DNA of 64,000 bases. Source: Pelagibacterium lentulum. Its GTDB lineage: Bacteria; Pseudomonadota; Alphaproteobacteria; Rhizobiales; Devosiaceae. Numbering within the stretch: the stretch's first letter is position 1; every line of letters starts with the position of its first letter. The notes beneath the pieces are model-generated. The model ran no database searches, was not told the origin of the DNA, and saw only the letters and a list, made by a program, of their open reading frames with translations. Positions 27,117-36,093 of the stretch are shown here, one piece after another. The position numbers were made by a program, and so were the translations under genes. The stretch is taken from the NCBI RefSeq assembly GCF_003992625.1, contig NZ_RZMW01000044.1, positions 2,172 through 66,171 on the forward strand. Reading direction: 5' to 3'.

Positions 27117-28037
27117 ATGCAAGGTTACATACTTCGCAAGCTGATCTCGCTGCCGCTGATCCTGATCGGTGTGTCGCTGCTCGTTTTTATCTCCATCCGT
27201 ATGCTGCCCGGCGAACCGGCCCGCGTGATGGCAGGTCCCGAGGCGACCCAGGAAGCCGTCGATGCGATGACAGTGCGCCTTGGCCTTCATCGCTCCATTC
27301 CCGAGCAATACGCCACATTCGCAATCAGCGCGCTGCAGGGCGACTTCGGCGAATCCATCCGTTCACGCCTGCCGGTCTGGGATGAGATTGCTCAACGACT
27401 GCCCTATACGCTGGCCCTCGCAGTAACGTCCTATATTCTGGCAATTGCTGTCGGTGTGCCCGCAGGGATGCTTGCGGCGATTTATCGAAACCGGCCTCCG
27501 GACTATATAGTCATGGTCTTTGCCATTGCTGGCGCCTCGATTGCCAATTTCTGGATGGCGCTGCTGGCGATGAACTACTTTTCGGTCCATCTGGGCTGGC
27601 TACCCTTGCTGGGCGCCAATTCGTGGCAAAGTTACATTCTGCCTTCCGTAACGCTGGCAGTTCTGCCAATGGCGGTTATCGCACGCATGACCCGCTCTTC
27701 GATGATCGAGGTCTTGAGCCAGGATTATATCCGCACGGCGCGTGCCAAGGGCTTGCCGGTTTCCAAGGTCTATTGGAGCCATGCGCTGCGCAATGCACTC
27801 ATCCCGATCGTTACGATTGTCGGCCTGAATTTCGGTGGCCTGATCGGTGGCGCGGTTGTAACCGAAACGGTGTTCAACTGGCCCGGCATCGGCAGGTTGA
27901 TGGTCGATGCCGTCCGCTACCGCGATTATCCCGTGATCCAGGGTGTGACCATGGTGGCCGTCTTTGGTGTCGTTGTCATCAACTTCGCTGCCGAAATGAT
28001 TATCGCTGCCCTCAATCCCAGAATCAGGTTCGACTAG
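27117..28037 (+). CDS. Dipeptide-type ABC permease, DppB-like
   Basis: A 306-residue inner-membrane permease. It has the DppB-type opening (YILRKLISLPLILIGVSLLV), the block LPGEPAR at residues 32-38, about six helices and the coupling loop RTARAKGLPVSKVYWSHALR. The C-terminal VTETVFNWPGIGRLMVDAV is characteristic. The ATG at 27117 is preferred over a TTG four codons earlier. The DppC-like gene starts at its stop codon. Confidence 0.92.
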   Translation: MQGYILRKLISLPLILIGVSLLVFISIRMLPGEPARVMAGPEATQEAVDAMTVRLGLHRSIPEQYATFAISALQGDFGESIRSRLPVWDEIAQRLPYTLALAVTSYILAIAVGVPAGMLAAIYRNRPPDYIVMVFAIAGASIANFWMALLAMNYFSVHLGWLPLLGANSWQSYILPSVTLAVLPMAVIARMTRSSMIEVLSQDYIRTARAKGLPVSKVYWSHALRNALIPIVTIVGLNFGGLIGGAVVTETVFNWPGIGRLMVDAVRYRDYPVIQGVTMVAVFGVVVINFAAEMIIAALNPRIRFD

Positions 28038-28909
28038 TGAGCGCTTCCCCAAATATCGTGGCACCCGCCCGCAATCGCATCCGGCTGCGTCGGAGTTGGG
28101 CGTGGTGCCAGCAAAATGCCAATATCGTCATTGGCGGATTTCTGATCGGTCTTATCGTTCTCGCGGCGATCCTTGCACCATGGATTGCCGGGGCCGATCC
28201 TTACGCACAGAACCTGGCGAACACACTACAGCCACCCTCTTGGGAGCACCCGTTCGGCACCGATGACAATGGCCGTGATATTTTCGCGCGAGTCATTTAC
28301 GGCGCGCAGATCTCGCTGCTCGAAGTGTTTCTCAGTGTCGGGATCGCCACGGCTGTCGGTGTGCCCCTTGGCATTATCGCTGGCATGACCGGACGCATGG
28401 TCGATCATGTCATCATGTGGATAATGGACGTACTCTTTGCCTTCCCCGGCATTGTTCTGGCTATCCTGATAGTGAGTATCCTCGGGCCAAGCCTGTTCAA
28501 TCTCATGATCGCCATAGCGCTGTTTGCCATTCCGGTTTATGCACGTCTGAGCCGCAACATCACGCTTGGTCTCAAGAGCATGGAATTCATCGAGGCGGCG
28601 ATTGCGCTGGGGGTTCCGCAATGGCGCATTCTTGTGCACTACATCCTGCGCAATTCGGTCGGGCCGATTATCGTACAGTCGACCCTGACGGCGGGCACGG
28701 TTATTCTTACGGCTGCATCTTTGTCGTTTCTCGGGCTTGGTGCCCAGCCACCGATACCTGAATGGGGTGCCATGATGAGCCAGGGGCGAAATTATCTTGG
28801 GGTAAACATCTGGATGTCATTGTTTCCTGGCCTTGCCATTATGATCACGGTCCTGGGATTCAATATCCTTGGTGACGGCCTGCGCGACCTGCTGGACCCG
28901 AGAAAATGA
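28037..28909 (+). CDS. Dipeptide-type ABC permease, DppC-like
   Basis: A 290-residue permease partner. The N-terminal helix and DPYAQNLANTLQPPS, then HPFGTDDNGRDIFARVIYGA, form the DppC signature; the coupling loop is AAIALGVPQWRILVHYILR. The start is a GTG at 28037 overlapping the preceding TAG by one base, and the frame before that point has no family resemblance. It ends overlapping the ROK kinase start by ATGA. Confidence 0.9.
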   Translation: MSASPNIVAPARNRIRLRRSWAWCQQNANIVIGGFLIGLIVLAAILAPWIAGADPYAQNLANTLQPPSWEHPFGTDDNGRDIFARVIYGAQISLLEVFLSVGIATAVGVPLGIIAGMTGRMVDHVIMWIMDVLFAFPGIVLAILIVSILGPSLFNLMIAIALFAIPVYARLSRNITLGLKSMEFIEAAIALGVPQWRILVHYILRNSVGPIIVQSTLTAGTVILTAASLSFLGLGAQPPIPEWGAMMSQGRNYLGVNIWMSLFPGLAIMITVLGFNILGDGLRDLLDPRK

Positions 28910-29874
28910 CAATGACGGCCAGCGACGCTGCTCATCCGCCCCAAACGGATGCCATAGCCTATTGCGCCGATGTTGGCGGTTCGTTCATCAAGTTCGGCCG
29001 GGCTTACGGTCCGGGCATGGTTGCTGTCGAAGAGCAGGTGCCAACGCCTGTCGCTTCATGGCAGGGCTTCATGGATGCCTTGGCCGGCCTGATCCAGCGC
29101 CGTGGTGCCCAGTTAAGCGATTTGCCGCTCGCCATTTCAACGACGGGCTTGTTCGATCCGCGCACTGGACAGGTCAATGCAGCCAATATCGGCTGCTTTT
29201 CCGGACATGATCTTGTAACCGAGCTTTCGGCCTATCTGGGTCGCAAGATATTGATTGCCAATGATGCCGACAGCTTTGCTCTGGCCGAAGCCAATGTCGG
29301 CACGGGCAAGGGGCACGATGTCGTCATGTCCATAATCCTTGGCACCGGTGTCGGTGGCGGACTGGTGGTTGGAGGACGATTGGTGCAAGGCGCTGGCGGG
29401 GTTACAGCGGAGTGGGGCCATGGCGCGATTGTGCGCACCAGCGTTGCACTTCCCGGAACCGGCGAGGAAATCACCGTTCCGCGCTTTGCCTGCGGCTGCG
29501 GCCAGGTTGGCTGTACCGACACAATAGGCGGCGCGCGTGGTATCGAACGCTTGCATAAACATCTGACCGGCGATCGGTGCACCAGTTACGATATTCTTGA
29601 CCTCTGGGAGGCTGATGATCCGATTGCCGCTCGAACGGTTGGCGTCTATATCGAGCTTTTGAGCGAACCTTTGGCCTTTGCGGTCAATATTTCTGGGGCG
29701 CGTATCGTCCCTGTCGGAGGGGGACTTGCCGTTCGTACGGCCTTGATCGAGGAGTTGGACAAGGCTGTGCGCAAGCGTACGCTCAACCTTTATCCCAAGC
29801 CACTGGTCGTTCCCGGACGCTATATGAAGGACGGGGGGCTCGTGGGCGTTTCCGTGCTGGCGACGCAGCAGTAA
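28906..29874 (+). CDS. ROK family sugar kinase
   Basis: A 322-residue ROK kinase. It carries ADVGGSFIKFG (ATP loop) near residue 21, LGTGVGGGLVVGG (about 145-157), the catalytic-region EWGHGAIV and a zinc motif CGCGQVGCTD in which Asp replaces the usual final Glu. Relatives phosphorylate glucose, GlcNAc or ManNAc, and the context favours an amino-sugar-like substrate, which is inference. The start overlaps dppC (ATGA), so it is translated with the transporter. Confidence 0.85.
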   Translation: MTMTASDAAHPPQTDAIAYCADVGGSFIKFGRAYGPGMVAVEEQVPTPVASWQGFMDALAGLIQRRGAQLSDLPLAISTTGLFDPRTGQVNAANIGCFSGHDLVTELSAYLGRKILIANDADSFALAEANVGTGKGHDVVMSIILGTGVGGGLVVGGRLVQGAGGVTAEWGHGAIVRTSVALPGTGEEITVPRFACGCGQVGCTDTIGGARGIERLHKHLTGDRCTSYDILDLWEADDPIAARTVGVYIELLSEPLAFAVNISGARIVPVGGGLAVRTALIEELDKAVRKRTLNLYPKPLVVPGRYMKDGGLVGVSVLATQQ

Positions 29875-29895
29875 AGCGACCAGAAGGAGAGAAAA

Positions 29896-30627
29896 ATGAA
29901 CGGCAAAATTCTTGAAATCTGCGTCGACGATGCCGCTGGCCTCGAGGCTGCTATTGCGGGTGGTGCGGATCGGATTGAACTGTGCTCGGCACTTTCGGTT
30001 GGTGGGCTGACGCCTTCGCGCGGCTTTATGGCTTTGGCGGCGAATGCGCCTGTGCCGGTTTATGCGATGATACGGCCCCGCGGTGGCGACTTCATCTTCT
30101 CGCAAGGCGACATCGATACAATGCTCAACGATATAGACGCCGTGCGCCAGTGCGGTCTGGCAGGCGTCGTGCTCGGCGTAAGTCGCGATGACAGCACTCT
30201 CGATGCGATGACGCTTGAGAAATTGATCGACCATGCCGAAGGACTCGGTACCACATTGCATCGTGCCTTCGATCTGGTGCCCGACTTTTCCGAGGCTGTC
30301 GAAACCGCAATTGCTCTGGGCTTTGAGCGTATTCTGACTTCGGGTGGAAAAAAGACTGTGGTCGACGGTCTGGATAGTCTCGAAAAGATCGTTTCGCTGG
30401 CCGCTGGTCGCATATCGATCATGCCCGGCGCGGGCGTAAAGGTCGGCAATGCCGCTTCTATCCTTAAACGGCTCGGCGTTGATGAAATCCACTCATCGGG
30501 TGGCATCCCCAATAGTGGCGCCGCCGCCAGAACACTCGAACTCGGCTTTGATACCACCGACCGCAGAATAACCGACCCGGCAACCGTGGCCGCGCTTAAG
30601 GCCCAGGTCAGCAGCGTCGCAAATTAG
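29896..30627 (+). CDS. cutC: CutC family protein
   Basis: A 243-residue TIM-barrel protein of the CutC family. The hallmark LEICVDDAAGLEAAIAGGAD opening, RIELCSALSVGGLTPS, MIRPRGGDF and LTSGGKKT segments are all present and the length is normal. The family was named for copper tolerance, but the copper role is disputed and many copies sit in sugar-catabolic clusters. Its place here between a ROK kinase and an amidohydrolase supports a metabolic rather than copper role. AAGGAGAG precedes the ATG. Confidence 0.9.
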   Translation: MNGKILEICVDDAAGLEAAIAGGADRIELCSALSVGGLTPSRGFMALAANAPVPVYAMIRPRGGDFIFSQGDIDTMLNDIDAVRQCGLAGVVLGVSRDDSTLDAMTLEKLIDHAEGLGTTLHRAFDLVPDFSEAVETAIALGFERILTSGGKKTVVDGLDSLEKIVSLAAGRISIMPGAGVKVGNAASILKRLGVDEIHSSGGIPNSGAAARTLELGFDTTDRRITDPATVAALKAQVSSVAN

Positions 30628-30637
30628 GAAGACTTTT

Positions 30638-32065
30638 ATGCAGAATACCGACCGGATCTGGGACCTGATCGATGCAAAGCGCGAGGACTTTTTCGGGCTC
30701 AGTGACCGCATCTGGGGTATGCCCGAAATCGCCTATACGGAATATCGCTCGGCCGAAGAGCATCGCAAGATGCTCCAAGAGCAAGGCTTTGCCATCACCC
30801 AGGGACCGGCCGGCATTCCCACGGCGGTGATCGGTGAGGCGGGCAGCGGTGGTCCCGTTATCGCGATCCTTGGCGAATACGATGCGCTGCCCGGTCTGAG
30901 TCAGGAGGCCAATATTGCCGAGCCCAGGCCATTGCCGGGCAACGGATATGGCCACGGTTGCGGCCACAACATGCTTGGCTCTGCCGCGCTTTTGGCAGCA
31001 ACCGCGCTCAAGGACTATCTCGCCCAAAACAATCTTCCCGGCACCATCCGGTATTATGGCTGTCCTGCGGAAGAAGGCGGCGCGGCGAAGGCCTTTATGG
31101 TGCGCGCCGGGCTTTTTGACGATGTGGATGCCGCGATCACCTGGCATCCGGCATCGATGAACCGGGTCGACAAGGCCGGCAGCCTCGCCAATACCCGGAT
31201 CGATTTTACCTTCACTGGCCGTGCTTCCCATGCCGCCGCCGCGCCTCATCTCGGTCGCTCGGCACTGGATGCGATGGAACTGATGAGCGTTGGCGTCAAC
31301 TATATGCGCGAGCATATGCCATCCGATGCACGCATTCATTACGCCGTTCTCGATGGTGGTGGCATCGCGCCCAATGTTGTTCAGGCAAGAGCCAAGGTGC
31401 GCTATGCGGTTCGCGCTCGTGATGTTCACGGCATGAAGGCCCTCAATGAGAGGGTGATCAAGGTCGCACGCGGCGCCGCCATGATGACGGAAACAGAGGT
31501 TGAAATCAGAATCTTCTCGGCCGTCTCAAACCTTTTGGGCAATAGCCCGCTCGAAGAGGTGATGTTTGCAAATATGCAGCGCCTTGGTCCGGTCCAGTTC
31601 GACGCCGCCGATCGCGCATTCGCTGCCCAGATACAGGCAACGCTTTCTGCCGAAGACATTGCGGCTGACTATCGTGCTGTAGGGCTCCAGACCCGAGATG
31701 ATACACCGCTCTGCGATTTTCTGGTGCCGCTCGACGCTGTTGGCGAGCCCATGATCGGGTCAACCGATGTAGGCGATGTTTCCTGGGCAGTGCCAACTGT
31801 GCAGGCGCGCGTTGCCACCCATGCCATCGGAACACCAGGTCATTCCTGGCAGATCACGGCGCAGGGCAAGGCGAGTGCCGCACACAAGGGATTGGCCCAT
31901 GCCGCAAAAATCATGGCCGGAACCGCTGCCGATCTGTTGGCCGATCCTGAACTTCTGGAAAAGGCGAAGGCCGATCACAAGGCACGGATTGGCAAACTGC
32001 CCTATTCGTGCCCGATCCCCGACGACGTAAACCCGCCGATCCAGCCGCGCCCTGAAAACCTCTGA
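30638..32065 (+). CDS. M20 amidohydrolase, AbgB-like
   Basis: A 475-residue metallohydrolase of the M20D group, resembling the p-aminobenzoyl-glutamate hydrolase subunit AbgB. Metal-site motifs are HGCGHNMLG (about residues 107-115) and PAEEGGAAK; a lid domain follows (FTGRASHAAAAPHLGRSALD). It cleaves amide bonds between an acyl or aryl group and an amino acid or amine. It starts 10 bases after cutC and is the last gene of the plus arm, so the imported compound probably contains an amide bond. Confidence 0.85.
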   Translation: MQNTDRIWDLIDAKREDFFGLSDRIWGMPEIAYTEYRSAEEHRKMLQEQGFAITQGPAGIPTAVIGEAGSGGPVIAILGEYDALPGLSQEANIAEPRPLPGNGYGHGCGHNMLGSAALLAATALKDYLAQNNLPGTIRYYGCPAEEGGAAKAFMVRAGLFDDVDAAITWHPASMNRVDKAGSLANTRIDFTFTGRASHAAAAPHLGRSALDAMELMSVGVNYMREHMPSDARIHYAVLDGGGIAPNVVQARAKVRYAVRARDVHGMKALNERVIKVARGAAMMTETEVEIRIFSAVSNLLGNSPLEEVMFANMQRLGPVQFDAADRAFAAQIQATLSAEDIAADYRAVGLQTRDDTPLCDFLVPLDAVGEPMIGSTDVGDVSWAVPTVQARVATHAIGTPGHSWQITAQGKASAAHKGLAHAAKIMAGTAADLLADPELLEKAKADHKARIGKLPYSCPIPDDVNPPIQPRPENL

Positions 32066-32084
32066 CACGGCTGTTGCAACGCTT

Positions 32085-33059
32085 TTACGGGCAGAATTGC
32101 CCCGGTTCGGGGAAGTCCGGGCCGCGGGCACATTCATAAGTGCTGGCACGATAGATGATCCTGTCTTCCATCATGCCCAGCGATGCCAGCCGTTCCCAGA
32201 TCGCAGCAACGGAATCGTCGAGCAACCCACCCCAGCGATAAGCGGCCTCCAGCCCAATATCCTGTCCCAGATTGCCTTCGATAACAGCTTCGATGACCGG
32301 TTCGGGGATAGACGCTCCGTCATTTGTGCCGTCGGGGCCTTCGGGCTCCACATCGCCCAGCAGAATTTCGGCAGCGGCAAAAGGGGTAAGAACACCATTC
32401 GCGCTGACCGCGAAGGGCACATCGAGCGATATTGGCGCTTCCTCCATTTCGCTCCACGGCAAGTCGCCCTCAATCACCGAATTGGGGGATAGACAAGGAC
32501 GGCCAAAACACAGCGCCGCGCTTGCAGCGTCCTCGGAAATCTCGGCATATCCGGCAGCAGAAATGATCGCCCGGTTGCCCATCACCGGTTGGGTGACAAG
32601 ACGCCACGCAACATGCGGGCCGACGCCGAATTCCTCAATTGGCGCAACGGCATCTGCGCCCAAAGATTGCACAAGGTCCTCGCGGATGGCCGGGCCGACA
32701 TTGAAGCGTTGCACTTCCATAAAGCTCAAGGGGAGGGCTGCCGCGCTTGGCGGTGCATCGATCCACGCGATGCCGTAGCTGATCCTGTATCGTACCCGGT
32801 CCGGACCACTTCCCTGCGATGCCACGGCAAGCATGGCCATCGGCACCGGGCCAATATCGGCGGTGGGATGAAAAATAGTGGCGTCCGGGTCCGAAGGCGC
32901 CAGAGCGGCGTTGATCTTTTTCCAGAGTTTATCGGGATCGACGGCTTCAAAGCCGTTCTGGGTCACATAGGCCTGGGCAATATCGTTCTGCGCCATTGCA
33001 AGTAAAGTGCAGCAGATGGCCGCTGCAAACCCAAGTGAATAAGCAATCTGTCTTTTCAC
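32085..33059 (-). CDS. Exported protein of unknown function
   Basis: A 324-residue protein I do not recognise. A signal peptide covers roughly residues 1-23 (hydrophobic 9-21, MAQNDIAQA after it). The mature part is acidic and Pro/Gly-rich, with two Cys in LCFGRPCLSP near residue 190 and two near the end (YECARG, QFCP), which could form disulfides in the periplasm. There are no membrane segments after the signal and no catalytic motif. It lies convergent to the M20 gene and downstream of the phosphoribosyltransferase, with no evident partner. Confidence 0.65.
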   Translation of the reverse strand: MKRQIAYSLGFAAAICCTLLAMAQNDIAQAYVTQNGFEAVDPDKLWKKINAALAPSDPDATIFHPTADIGPVPMAMLAVASQGSGPDRVRYRISYGIAWIDAPPSAAALPLSFMEVQRFNVGPAIREDLVQSLGADAVAPIEEFGVGPHVAWRLVTQPVMGNRAIISAAGYAEISEDAASAALCFGRPCLSPNSVIEGDLPWSEMEEAPISLDVPFAVSANGVLTPFAAAEILLGDVEPEGPDGTNDGASIPEPVIEAVIEGNLGQDIGLEAAYRWGGLLDDSVAAIWERLASLGMMEDRIIYRASTYECARGPDFPEPGQFCP

Positions 33060-33129
33060 CGCGCATCCCCTCGTCCTCTTTTCAAGTGGCGCATCTTAAC
33101 AGGAGGGCATCTGACTTGAACCCCTTCGT

Positions 33130-33828
33130 TCAGATGAGATCGCTGTCGACAACCCAGCCGTCATTTTCGTGCCGCAAGATCGGCGAACGGAATGCGCCGC
33201 GGACCTTGCCGGCAGCATCCGGCGACAGCGCCTTTTTCCAGCGATTGCCCTGCTCCATGGCAACACAAATGCCAACTGGCGACAATCCCGCCTTGTCCAG
33301 CAAGCGCAGGACGGCGGCAAGTGAGGCGCCCGAACTCACCACGTCGTCCACCAGCAGGATGCGCTTGCCTTCGAGCAGAGGCAACATGCGCGGATCGAGA
33401 TAGATGTCTTTGCCTCCACCTGGCGTCGTGATGGATTTAAGTGGCTCGGAAAGCGCCTCGTCGTACCAGAATTTGCGCGAGGTTCCCAAGGCCACCATGC
33501 GCGAATGACCAAGCCGCCGCGCTACACCATTGGCCAATGGCAACCCCAATGTCGGCACGCCGATAACAATCTCCGGTTCCAGCGGTCTGCTATTGGTCGC
33601 CATCACCTCGGTCAGCGCATCTTCAACTTCAAAACTGGCCTGATTGACGATCAGCGATGCGACGGCCCGAGTCCCGTCGCCGGGTAAAACACGAATGGGC
33701 AGGAGTATCTGCCGCCCGTCTGGCAAATCCGCCGGATAGGCATCGGCGAAAACGGTATTGGGGTCATTGGAAAATGCTTTTGGCGGGTAGAGCGTTTGCC
33801 AGAAAGTGTGGGCGGGAATTGCAGTCAC
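33130..33828 (-). CDS. Phosphoribosyltransferase
   Basis: A 232-residue type-I phosphoribosyltransferase. The PRPP-binding motif ILLVDDVVSSGAS is at about residues 155-167, and EIVIGVPTLGLPLANGVARR supplies the earlier loop. It would join a nucleobase to PRPP; the base specificity is not readable. Neighbouring nucleoside hydrolases and adenine deaminases make purine salvage the best guess. The N-terminal 60 residues carry no other motif that I could identify. Confidence 0.8.
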   Translation of the reverse strand: MTAIPAHTFWQTLYPPKAFSNDPNTVFADAYPADLPDGRQILLPIRVLPGDGTRAVASLIVNQASFEVEDALTEVMATNSRPLEPEIVIGVPTLGLPLANGVARRLGHSRMVALGTSRKFWYDEALSEPLKSITTPGGGKDIYLDPRMLPLLEGKRILLVDDVVSSGASLAAVLRLLDKAGLSPVGICVAMEQGNRWKKALSPDAAGKVRGAFRSPILRHENDGWVVDSDLI

Positions 33829-33874
33829 AAAAGCCCCTCTTGAGTTGGGCGGTTCTATGGTTCAAACCACGTTT

Positions 33875-33947
33875 AGAGCGTGTCCAGCAAAAGCATGCCC
33901 TTGGACTTGATCCGAGGGTGAAAACGGTTTTGCGGTTCGGACGCGCG
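33875..33947. repeat. Short palindromic intergenic repeat (RIME-like)
   Basis: GCGTGTCCAGCAAAA near the left end pairs, with a small bulge, with TTTTGCGGTTCGGACGCGC at the right end. A nested hairpin lies between them (CCCTTGGA, loop CTTGA, TCCGAGGG, with one wobble pair). This layout and wording resemble repeats dispersed in rhizobial genomes. I see only this copy in the window. It lies in the divergent gap between the phosphoribosyltransferase and the M20 gene. Confidence 0.6.
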
Positions 33948-33991
33948 ACAATGTACAGACCGAGAACCACTGTAAAGGAGTTTGGCAAGTC

Positions 33992-35182
33992 ATGCCGTCA
34001 ACACCGCCCCATGGCGATAACGATCCGTTTGAAATCGAAATGCTGACGGCCCTGCGGCGTGACTTGCATATGCACCCTGAATTGGGGTTTGAAGAAGAAC
34101 GCACCGCCGCCATCGTTGCCGAAAAACTCGAGGAAGTCGGCATAAAGGTGCATAAAGGGCTGGGGCGAACGGGTGTGGTTGGCACGCTCAAGGTCGGCGA
34201 TGGCGATGGCGTGATTGCCCTGCGTGCCGATATGGACGCGCTCGCCATGCCGGAAATGGGCGATCGTCCCTATAAGTCCAGGACACCGAACAAGATGCAC
34301 GCCTGCGGCCACGACGGTCATACGACAATGCTGCTCGGCGCTGCGCGCCATCTCGCCCGCAGCCGCAATTTTTCCGGCACTGTGCATTTCATCTTCCAGC
34401 CCGCCGAAGAGGGCAGGGGCGGGGCCAAGGCAATGGTCGATGACGGCTTTTTCGATCTCTTCCCGACCGATCGCGTTTACGGGTTGCACAATATGCCGGG
34501 CCTTGCCCCCGACGAAATGGCGGTGGTTGCCGGGCCGCAATTGGCGTCCTCCGATAGCTGGACAGTTGAGTTCACAGGCATCGGCACCCATGGCGCCAAG
34601 CCGCATCTGGGGCGCGATCCTATTGCCGCCTCGGCGCATTTCCTTTCCGCCATTCATACGATTGTTGCGCGCATGGTTGATCCGCTCGAACCTGCCGTTG
34701 TCAGCGCCTGCGCATTGGAAGCCGGCGATTTCAATGCGCTCAATGTCATTCCCGATACCGTGCGTATCGGCGGCACGGCACGCGCCTATTCGGTTGCTGT
34801 GCGCGACCAGCTTGAGGCAGAGATCGGCAATCTTGCGCGGGGTGTAGCGCAGATGTTCGGCATAAGGGCCGACTACGCCTTCATGCGCCGTATCCCGCCG
34901 GTCATAAACGATGCCGATGCAACCGCCCGTGCGCTCGCCGCCGCGCGCGATGCGCTTGGCATCGCTAATGTGCGCACCGAGTTTCCACCCTCAACCGCAG
35001 GTGACGATTTCGCTTTTTTCTCAGGCAAAGTTCCGGGCTGCTATGTCTGGCTGGGCAATGGCCCCGCGGTCGATGGGGCGCTGCATCACAACACGCGCTA
35101 TGATTTCAACGACGATGCTATCCTGCCCGGCATCCGCTTCTGGAGCCAGATCGTCGAAAACGAACTGCCATCGAAAAGCTAA
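33992..35182 (+). CDS. M20 amidohydrolase, hippurate-hydrolase-like
   Basis: A 396-residue M20D metalloamidase. Residues about 20-30 give RRDLHMHPELGFEE; metal-binding motifs HACGHDGHTTML and QPAEEGRGGAKAM follow, then the lid domain with GIGTHGAKPHLGRDP. Relatives hydrolyse N-acyl amino acids such as hippurate or indole-acetyl conjugates. AAAGGAG precedes the ATG. Its stop overlaps that of the convergent nucleoside hydrolase by 4 bases. Confidence 0.88.
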   Translation: MPSTPPHGDNDPFEIEMLTALRRDLHMHPELGFEEERTAAIVAEKLEEVGIKVHKGLGRTGVVGTLKVGDGDGVIALRADMDALAMPEMGDRPYKSRTPNKMHACGHDGHTTMLLGAARHLARSRNFSGTVHFIFQPAEEGRGGAKAMVDDGFFDLFPTDRVYGLHNMPGLAPDEMAVVAGPQLASSDSWTVEFTGIGTHGAKPHLGRDPIAASAHFLSAIHTIVARMVDPLEPAVVSACALEAGDFNALNVIPDTVRIGGTARAYSVAVRDQLEAEIGNLARGVAQMFGIRADYAFMRRIPPVINDADATARALAAARDALGIANVRTEFPPSTAGDDFAFFSGKVPGCYVWLGNGPAVDGALHHNTRYDFNDDAILPGIRFWSQIVENELPSKS

Positions 35183-36093
35183 GTTTTTCCAAGTCCATCA
35201 GACAGACAATCCAGGGCGGCTTGCGCATCGATACCCATGGCGACATTGATGGCAGGGCCATGCTGCACTTGTGTCAATGCGCCCGGCCTGTCCCCATCAT
35301 TTACCGCAAGCGCCATAGGCTCAATCTCAAACAACTTCGGCGCCAGATGATAAAGCATCACGCATGGGTCGTGCAGGGGCCGCGACTCCCGCGCGGCATT
35401 GTCAGCAAAATAGGCGGCAATCAGATCGGCTGAAATCTGCGCCGCCCTTGTTTCCAAACTGGCTAGACGCTGGAGATAGTCGGGCGTCGCCCGCAATCGC
35501 CGCGTCACATCCAGGGGTATCAGCACGATCTCTGCGCCTGATCCAAAAACGATCTGCGCAGCCTTGGGGTCGGCGGCCATGTTGAACTCGGCATAGGGCC
35601 CGGCATTGCCCGGTTCGTTTATCGTGCCGCCCATGATGATCACCCTGCCGATCCGGGCAAAGGCGTCCTTGTCGGCGAGATAAAGCGCGGCAAGATTGGT
35701 CAGAGGCCCGAGCGCAAGGATGTCGATTTCGCCCGGCTCTGCTCCGATCAAAAGCTCGGAAAACAGCTCGACAGCGCTCAAGCCCGAAACTGGTGCAGCA
35801 GGTTCGGGCAGCGCAACGCCGCCCAAGCCGTCCGATCCGTGAATGGTTTCTTCGTCCCGCCCGGAACCGGAAAGCGGCTTGGCGGCTCCGCGGGCATAAG
35901 GGACGCTCTCGCGCCCCATGGCAGAGAGTAAGCGCCCGGCATTTGCGGTGGTGCGCTCAATCCCGATATTGCCTGCAACGGTTGTAATCGCGCGAACATC
36001 GAACGCCGGATGATTGAGCGCCAGCAAAATGCCCACGGCATCATCGAGACCGGGATCGGTATCGATGATAACCTTGCGCGGCTTAGTCCTCAT
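35179..36093 (-). CDS. Nucleoside hydrolase (IUNH family)
   Basis: A 304-residue N-ribosyl hydrolase. The calcium-binding signature [14 protein letters not shown] is at residues 8-21, [17 protein letters not shown] follows, then IHGSDGLGG, and the C-terminal DPCVMLYHL supplies the last metal-site Asp. It splits ribonucleosides into base and ribose. Its start overlaps the end of the adenine deaminase gene by 11 bases, so it is the distal gene of the purine operon. A second copy is encoded at 46.6 kb. Confidence 0.9.
   Translation of the reverse strand: MRTKPRKVIIDTDPGLDDAVGILLALNHPAFDVRAITTVAGNIGIERTTANAGRLLSAMGRESVPYARGAAKPLSGSGRDEETIHGSDGLGGVALPEPAAPVSGLSAVELFSELLIGAEPGEIDILALGPLTNLAALYLADKDAFARIGRVIIMGGTINEPGNAGPYAEFNMAADPKAAQIVFGSGAEIVLIPLDVTRRLRATPDYLQRLASLETRAAQISADLIAAYFADNAARESRPLHDPCVMLYHLAPKLFEIEPMALAVNDGDRPGALTQVQHGPAINVAMGIDAQAALDCLSDGLGKT

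Noticed and set aside
29137-30492. 451-codon minus-strand frame opposite the ROK kinase and cutC genes
   Set aside because: Shadow of two well-supported genes, with no domain.
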